From USCg-Taylor sp050740455 (GTDB lineage Bacteria > Pseudomonadota > Gammaproteobacteria > JACCXJ01), in the NCBI GenBank assembly GCA_050740455.1, contig JBOIDF010000007.1, positions 1 to 64,000 of the forward strand: a stretch of 64,000 nucleotides of DNA. Direction: 5' to 3'. Below are positions 60,423 to 64,000 of this stretch, one piece after another. Every line of letters starts with the position of its first letter. Position 1 is the first letter of the stretch. The position numbers and the translations under genes were made by a program. The notes beneath the pieces are model-generated. The model did no database searches. It saw only the letters and a list, made by a program, of their open reading frames with translations, and had not been told where the DNA came from.

Positions 60423-61832
60423 CTACGGGTTCGCTAGGCTCTCCAGGAGCTCCGTGAACTCCGGCGCGGCGCCGAGGAGGTCAGGACCGATCCCGATCAA
60501 CGTGTCCACCTGCTCACGTGACAAGGAGAAGCTCGTCGGGAGTCTCAGGAAGTACTCCCGCCGTCCCGGATCGGGAATCGCTTCGAAGTTGATCTCGATC
60601 ACGTACGGCTCGATGTCGGCGGCCAGGCCCGGCAACCGAGGCGCGTTGGGGCATTCCGTCAGCCGCCGCTGGCACGCGGTGATGTTGCGCTGCGCTCTCA
60701 CGCGCATGTCGCGCAGCTCTTTCATCACCTCGATGGTTTCGACGCTGTAGTTGTCCATCGCGATCGTCGCGGTCTTCACGGCCACCACGCTGAGGCCGGG
60801 CGGGCTCTCCTTCTTGCTGATCGTGTCTCCACTGTCCGGCCGGGCGTTGACGATGATGATCGCGAACTTCTCGATTGCTCCGTCGTTGAGGAGCTTCCGG
60901 ATGAACCCGCTCGATCGACGGTACGCGGCCTCGATCGGACGCAGGCCGATATTGTCCCCGAGCCCCCCGTCCATCAGATGTAGGTAGGGTAGGTCTTTGT
61001 CATTCACATACATGGCGCGGTTCCGCGCCCAAGAATAGCGCCGCCGGTTCGTGTCGTAGTCCCGCAGACCCTCCTGGTAGTCCTTGGGCAGCTCGAAGCC
61101 CTCTGGATGCGGGTAATTCTTCAGCGAGAGGGGACTCAGGAGGAAGGGGAACGCCGACGAGGCCGCGACTGCCCTTGCTACGGGATACGTCGTCAGATCG
61201 GACACGAGGACGTCGAACTGCTCCTGGGTGAACTCGAAGCGCTCGCCATTGGCGAGATTGGTGGCGTTGAGGATGACGAACGGCCGCCTCCCCTCCTGCA
61301 CGAGGGCCCGGAAGGGCTTCTGCTCGAAAATCGCCTCGTGATAGTACTCGGCGGCGAGGTCGATGCGGCTGAAGTAGGGAGACGCCAGCCGGAACCAGTT
61401 GACCGGATTCGCCGCGCGGCGGACGAGCGCCTCCTCGACGTTCACGTCGAGAAAGCGTGACCGGAACTCCGTGAAGATCCTCTCGCGGAAGAGGCCGTAG
61501 TAGGCTGCCGTGAACGACCCGCCGGAGATGGACGAGATGCAGTCCACCTCGTCCAGGAGGCTCTTCTCCACACCCTTCCACACGATCCGCGTGTCGCGGA
61601 GCTTTTCCAGCACACCATAGGAGAGCGCCGCCGCGCGGGTTCCGCCGCCCGAGAAGGCCAGGCAGATGAACAACGAGTTCGTGTTCTTTCCGGCCTCCAC
61701 CTCGTTGAACCGGTACGCAGGTCCACTCCGGGTGGGAGAGAGCGGGTCGTTGACCACGTAGTGGGCACAGCCCGCCACGGCGAGCCAGACGGCGAGAAGA
61801 ACCCGATACGTGCCCCTACTCATCGAGTTCAA
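60423..61832 (-). CDS. Patatin-like phospholipase lipoprotein
   Basis: The 469-residue protein has a lipoprotein signal (RVLLAVWLAVAGC, lipobox VAGC), then LAFSGGGTRAAALSYGVLEK as oxyanion hole, SSISGGSFTAAYYGL around the nucleophile Ser, and MDGGLGDNIGLRPIEAAYRR with the Asp-Gly of the dyad. The nucleophile elbow reads ISGGS, rather than GxSxG with Ala. It would act on phospholipids at the outer membrane. A TTG at 61832, with GGGAG 7 nt before it, is preferred; the ATG at 61823 is the alternative. It overlaps the small upstream gene. Confidence 0.85.
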   Translation of the reverse strand: MNSMSRGTYRVLLAVWLAVAGCAHYVVNDPLSPTRSGPAYRFNEVEAGKNTNSLFICLAFSGGGTRAAALSYGVLEKLRDTRIVWKGVEKSLLDEVDCISSISGGSFTAAYYGLFRERIFTEFRSRFLDVNVEEALVRRAANPVNWFRLASPYFSRIDLAAEYYHEAIFEQKPFRALVQEGRRPFVILNATNLANGERFEFTQEQFDVLVSDLTTYPVARAVAASSAFPFLLSPLSLKNYPHPEGFELPKDYQEGLRDYDTNRRRYSWARNRAMYVNDKDLPYLHLMDGGLGDNIGLRPIEAAYRRSSGFIRKLLNDGAIEKFAIIIVNARPDSGDTISKKESPPGLSVVAVKTATIAMDNYSVETIEVMKELRDMRVRAQRNITACQRRLTECPNAPRLPGLAADIEPYVIEINFEAIPDPGRREYFLRLPTSFSLSREQVDTLIGIGPDLLGAAPEFTELLESLANP

Positions 61833-62031
61833 AACAGATCTCCCGCGGGTCCAGCTCGGACGTATTTTTCAGGATGATTCGCTGCTCACTGGGCGTGAAG
61901 TTGGCCGGCGGCCCCAGCGACACGACATGGCTGCCTGCCTCGAGCTCGATGACCTCGCCCGTGCGTCCGTTGAACTCGTTGTCGACCTTGACCCGCCGCC
62001 CTCGCGGGAACTTCACGAGCAAGTACTCCAT
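61816..62031 (-). CDS. Small PEGA-like beta protein, partner of the patatin gene
   Basis: The 71-residue protein reads MEYLLVKFPRGRRVKVDNEF and contains GEVIELEAGSHVVSLGPPAN, the pattern of a short PEGA-like beta-sandwich (GxxxxxxxELxAGxHxVxL). It has no signal peptide and ends ELDE. It overlaps the patatin gene start by 17 bp, so translation is coupled. Its 5' end overlaps the reverse transcriptase relic, which suggests that the intron fragment landed close to its promoter. Function unknown. Confidence 0.7.
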   Translation of the reverse strand: MEYLLVKFPRGRRVKVDNEFNGRTGEVIELEAGSHVVSLGPPANFTPSEQRIILKNTSELDPREICFELDE

Positions 62032-62340
62032 CGCACCAGCCCCCTGTTCTTCGACGCCACGTGTAGCTTGGCAAACTCCTCCCGCAGGCGCTTCTCCGCC
62101 GCTCGGCGTAACCAGTCCTCGCGCTCATCCCCACGGACCAGCACCGCCAGATCGTCGGCAAAACGACAATACTCGATGGCGGTCCGGCGATGGTAGCGTG
62201 TGGCGTCCTTGGCACGCTCCAGCATCCGGTCTATCTCGTTGAGATAGAGATTGCTTAGCAGAACCCGCATCGGCCCGAGGCGTTCAGTATCAGCTTCAAC
62301 AGATGCATGACCTTCTCGTCATCGACGAAACGCGGTGACG
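62013..62340 (-). pseudogene. Group II intron reverse transcriptase relic
   Basis: The minus strand has LLSNLYLNEIDRMLERA and EYCRFADDLAVLVRGDERED, the RT motifs equivalent to SPLLSNIYLxELD and YxRYADDxxxLV of intron-encoded RTs, in which ADD is the catalytic pair. Upstream, in another frame, FVDDEKVMHLLKLILNASG recalls an earlier RT segment. Deletion and frame changes leave only about 330 bp of the usual 1.3 kb, with no maturase or endonuclease domain. It is nonfunctional. Confidence 0.78.
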
Positions 62341-62616
62341 TAACCTGCGACCCATCGTGGGTTTTCCCACCTCGGCTAGAATCGGGCGGAGGACCTTTTC
62401 TCGAAGGATCACGAGTGCAGCCAAGCGACGAACACTACGAAGGCGTCCGCCAAAACATGGTTACCCTCATGGATGACCTGCGGATCGCCGCATAGCAATC
62501 AACAAAATTTTGTCGATGTTGTTTTTGTAAGCGCCTAACAACTCGTTACAAGGGCTGCGGCCGTTCGTGGCGCTCAGCGCACTCGACAGCGAACCCGCCA
62601 ACGTCGACGCGATGCC
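62341..62616. other. Intergenic interval with unrecognised remnants
   Basis: The 276-bp gap on the right of the RT relic includes a plus-strand tail PSDEHYEGVRQNMVTLMDDL (62418-62478) ending in a stop, which looks coding but has no recognised partner sequence upstream. It may be the 3' end of a lost gene. No promoter or terminator stands out. Confidence 0.35.
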
Positions 62617-64000
62617 CTAGACGGCAGCGTTTTCCCAACCGAGCCCCATCTTCAAGGCGACGATCGCAAGAGCACCGGCGCTGACCAGATAAAAGCCACT
62701 CATTCGACCCGTTAAGCGTCCTCGGAGCCACGCGCTGGCAAGATTAATCAGCATCACTGTGACGAGCATTGGCTGCAGCCACGGAGAATACGGAATTTGA
62801 TTCAAACCCGCGATGCCGAACACGCTCAGATACCCGGCCCAACAGATGGGACACTTCGGGAAAAACGCCACTCCGAGGGACGCCAGTGTGCCAAACATCG
62901 GTGATACTGTCTTATGGCGTGCTGGACGATCTGCTGGCTCCGGAGAGACCTCAGACGTCGTCTCGTCACTTTTCTCCTTTAGCACCCCGATTGTGCGATT
63001 TACAACCTGCTGCTCATCCCAGTGGATGCGTTCGAAGGATGCAGCGATCCGACCCTCGGCATCAAGGATGTAAGCTTCGATGCGATGCCGATTCACCAGC
63101 GACTCGATGAAGTTGACCCCGAGCTTAAAGTGCCTGCGAAGTGTGTTGACACCGTCAGTCGCTCTTAGCATTCGATGGCGGGCGTCCATGCGCAGGCCAC
63201 GGTTTTGCCCATAGCCGCGAAGGCGTTCGGGGAGATCGAACGCGGGATCGTACGTAATCGCCGCAGTGTGTATTTGATCGGCGAGTCCCCGTGCCTCCAA
63301 CAACATCTGAATTCGGGCGAGCTTTGTGACCGTGAGCGAACACTTCAGCGGGTTGTCGCAGCGCGTGTAGAAAAATACGACGATGCAGGGGTGCCCTCGG
63401 AAGAATTCCTTGAAGGTGATCAACTCGCCCTTATGATCCTCGAAAACGGTTGACTCGATCGGCTCACAGCCGCGACGGGAACTAAACGCCCATGAAAACG
63501 TGTTTCTCAGACCGCTCGGCAGCGTACAGCACGTGTCGGTGCCGAACTCATCGGCTTGATCGACGCCGCGAATTGCCTCCACGGCTCGGTCGATATCGAT
63601 CAGCAGCTTCTTGGAGATCCCTCCACGTTGCGCGCGCAGCGACTCGAGCTCACGCAGAACTCCGCGCGCGTGTGGACCGAGCCATGCCAACGTTGCGAGC
63701 AACTCACGAACAGGACTCGTGCCTGTAGACGAGACCGCGTATTCACCATAGTTCTCGAAGGACACAGGCTCGTCGCGATAGCGGATGTTGGTGAGCGCGC
63801 GCATCACGAATGGAGCGAGGGCCGCGGCCGGGCGTTTGTAGGACCGTAGTGCGCGCGCGGCTGCCGCGACAAGATACGCATCGGCTCCCGTGTCGAGTTC
63901 TTCGAGCACGAAGAGGAGTGCAGCGTCCGACACGCCGGCTCGCGCGAGGGCGAGTAGAACCCAGCCGCGCATCCGAACGATCGTCGCCGTACCTCGCTGC
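62617..64000 (-). CDS. HEAT-repeat/SCO1-like/membrane-domain protein, partial at right edge
   Basis: The frame stays open to the window edge. At least 461 residues are seen: N-terminal alpha-helical HEAT-like repeats (ARALRSYKRPAAALAPFVMR), then an SCO1/SenC thioredoxin-like domain with VVFFYTRCDNPLKCSLTVTK and ITYDPAFDLPERLRGYGQNR, and a C-terminal membrane domain with LGVAFFPKCPICWAGYLSVF and two more helices. The cysteines follow CX5C (205 and 211 counted from the first ATG, 63972) rather than the CX3C of classical SCO1. CPIC in the membrane part is a second dithiol. Such fusions could handle copper or thiol redox. The true start lies outside the window. Confidence 0.75.
   Translation of the reverse strand, partial: QRGTATIVRMRGWVLLALARAGVSDAALLFVLEELDTGADAYLVAAAARALRSYKRPAAALAPFVMRALTNIRYRDEPVSFENYGEYAVSSTGTSPVRELLATLAWLGPHARGVLRELESLRAQRGGISKKLLIDIDRAVEAIRGVDQADEFGTDTCCTLPSGLRNTFSWAFSSRRGCEPIESTVFEDHKGELITFKEFFRGHPCIVVFFYTRCDNPLKCSLTVTKLARIQMLLEARGLADQIHTAAITYDPAFDLPERLRGYGQNRGLRMDARHRMLRATDGVNTLRRHFKLGVNFIESLVNRHRIEAYILDAEGRIAASFERIHWDEQQVVNRTIGVLKEKSDETTSEVSPEPADRPARHKTVSPMFGTLASLGVAFFPKCPICWAGYLSVFGIAGLNQIPYSPWLQPMLVTVMLINLASAWLRGRLTGRMSGFYLVSAGALAIVALKMGLGWENAAV

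Noticed and set aside
1..64000. tRNA, rRNA or CRISPR arrays
   Set aside because: No cloverleaf-like sequences with CCA ends, no rRNA-like segments and no regularly spaced short repeats were recognised by reading; a covariance-model search would be decisive.

Overview
The window looks like a chromosomal segment from a gammaproteobacterium of fairly high GC. Three arrangements point that way: rhlB divergent from trxA-rho; lptM overlapping lysA; and tesA divergent from ybbA-ybbP. A glnA-(DUF4124)-ntrB-ntrC block and hemB fit the same picture. ATP sulfurylase (sat) and the many short palindromic intergenic repeats would suit a sulfur-metabolising relative of the Chromatiales or Acidiferrobacterales, but that placement is inference from gene content only. 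No tRNA, rRNA or CRISPR array was seen.

Positions 1 to about 33,100 hold a cell-surface polysaccharide locus, almost entirely on the minus strand and so read from right to left. It opens with a polyprenyl-phosphate sugar transferase (31036-32451), a CRP-type palindrome lying upstream. Next is an RfaH/NusG-like antiterminator (30481-30990), then a leader with a perfect ops sequence (30355-30366). Downstream lie wecB, a glucose-1-phosphate cytidylyltransferase, an SDR epimerase/dehydratase, three related methyltransferases, glycosyltransferases, an Fe(II)/2OG dioxygenase-like protein, a Wzx flippase, the dTDP-rhamnose genes rfbBACD (C and D broken by single-base frameshifts), a FemAB-like protein, a DegT aminotransferase, an AsnB-type amidotransferase and a Wzy/WaaL-type polymerase or ligase. 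Within the locus sits a secreted repeat protein (14631-17207) followed by the decayed remains of a further Ig repeat.

Positions 33,048-37,900 look accessory. They hold a UvrD-like helicase with a possible RelE-like N-terminus and an ankyrin segment, several palindromic repeats, a 971-bp interval bounded by 23-bp inverted repeats around a hypothetical gene, and a 51-residue Lys/Ala-rich histone-like protein with its own terminator.

Positions 38,000-58,900 are mostly core genes: a DnaJ/VWA pair, an acyltransferase-AMP ligase fusion, hemB, the nitrogen-control block with two NtrC-type boxes, lysA/lptM, rhlB, trxA, rho, sat, a NUDIX hydrolase and tesA/ybbA/ybbP. Elements of about 140 bp with terminal inverted repeats sit flush against stop codons at 48385 and 56276, and a partial copy of the first lies at 33048.

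Positions 58,900-64,000 are accessory again. They contain a decayed reading frame, two tandem toxin/antitoxin-like pairs (nuclease-like protein plus DUF2283), a patatin-like lipoprotein with a small partner, a group II intron reverse transcriptase relic, and a HEAT-repeat/SCO1/membrane-domain protein that runs off the right edge.
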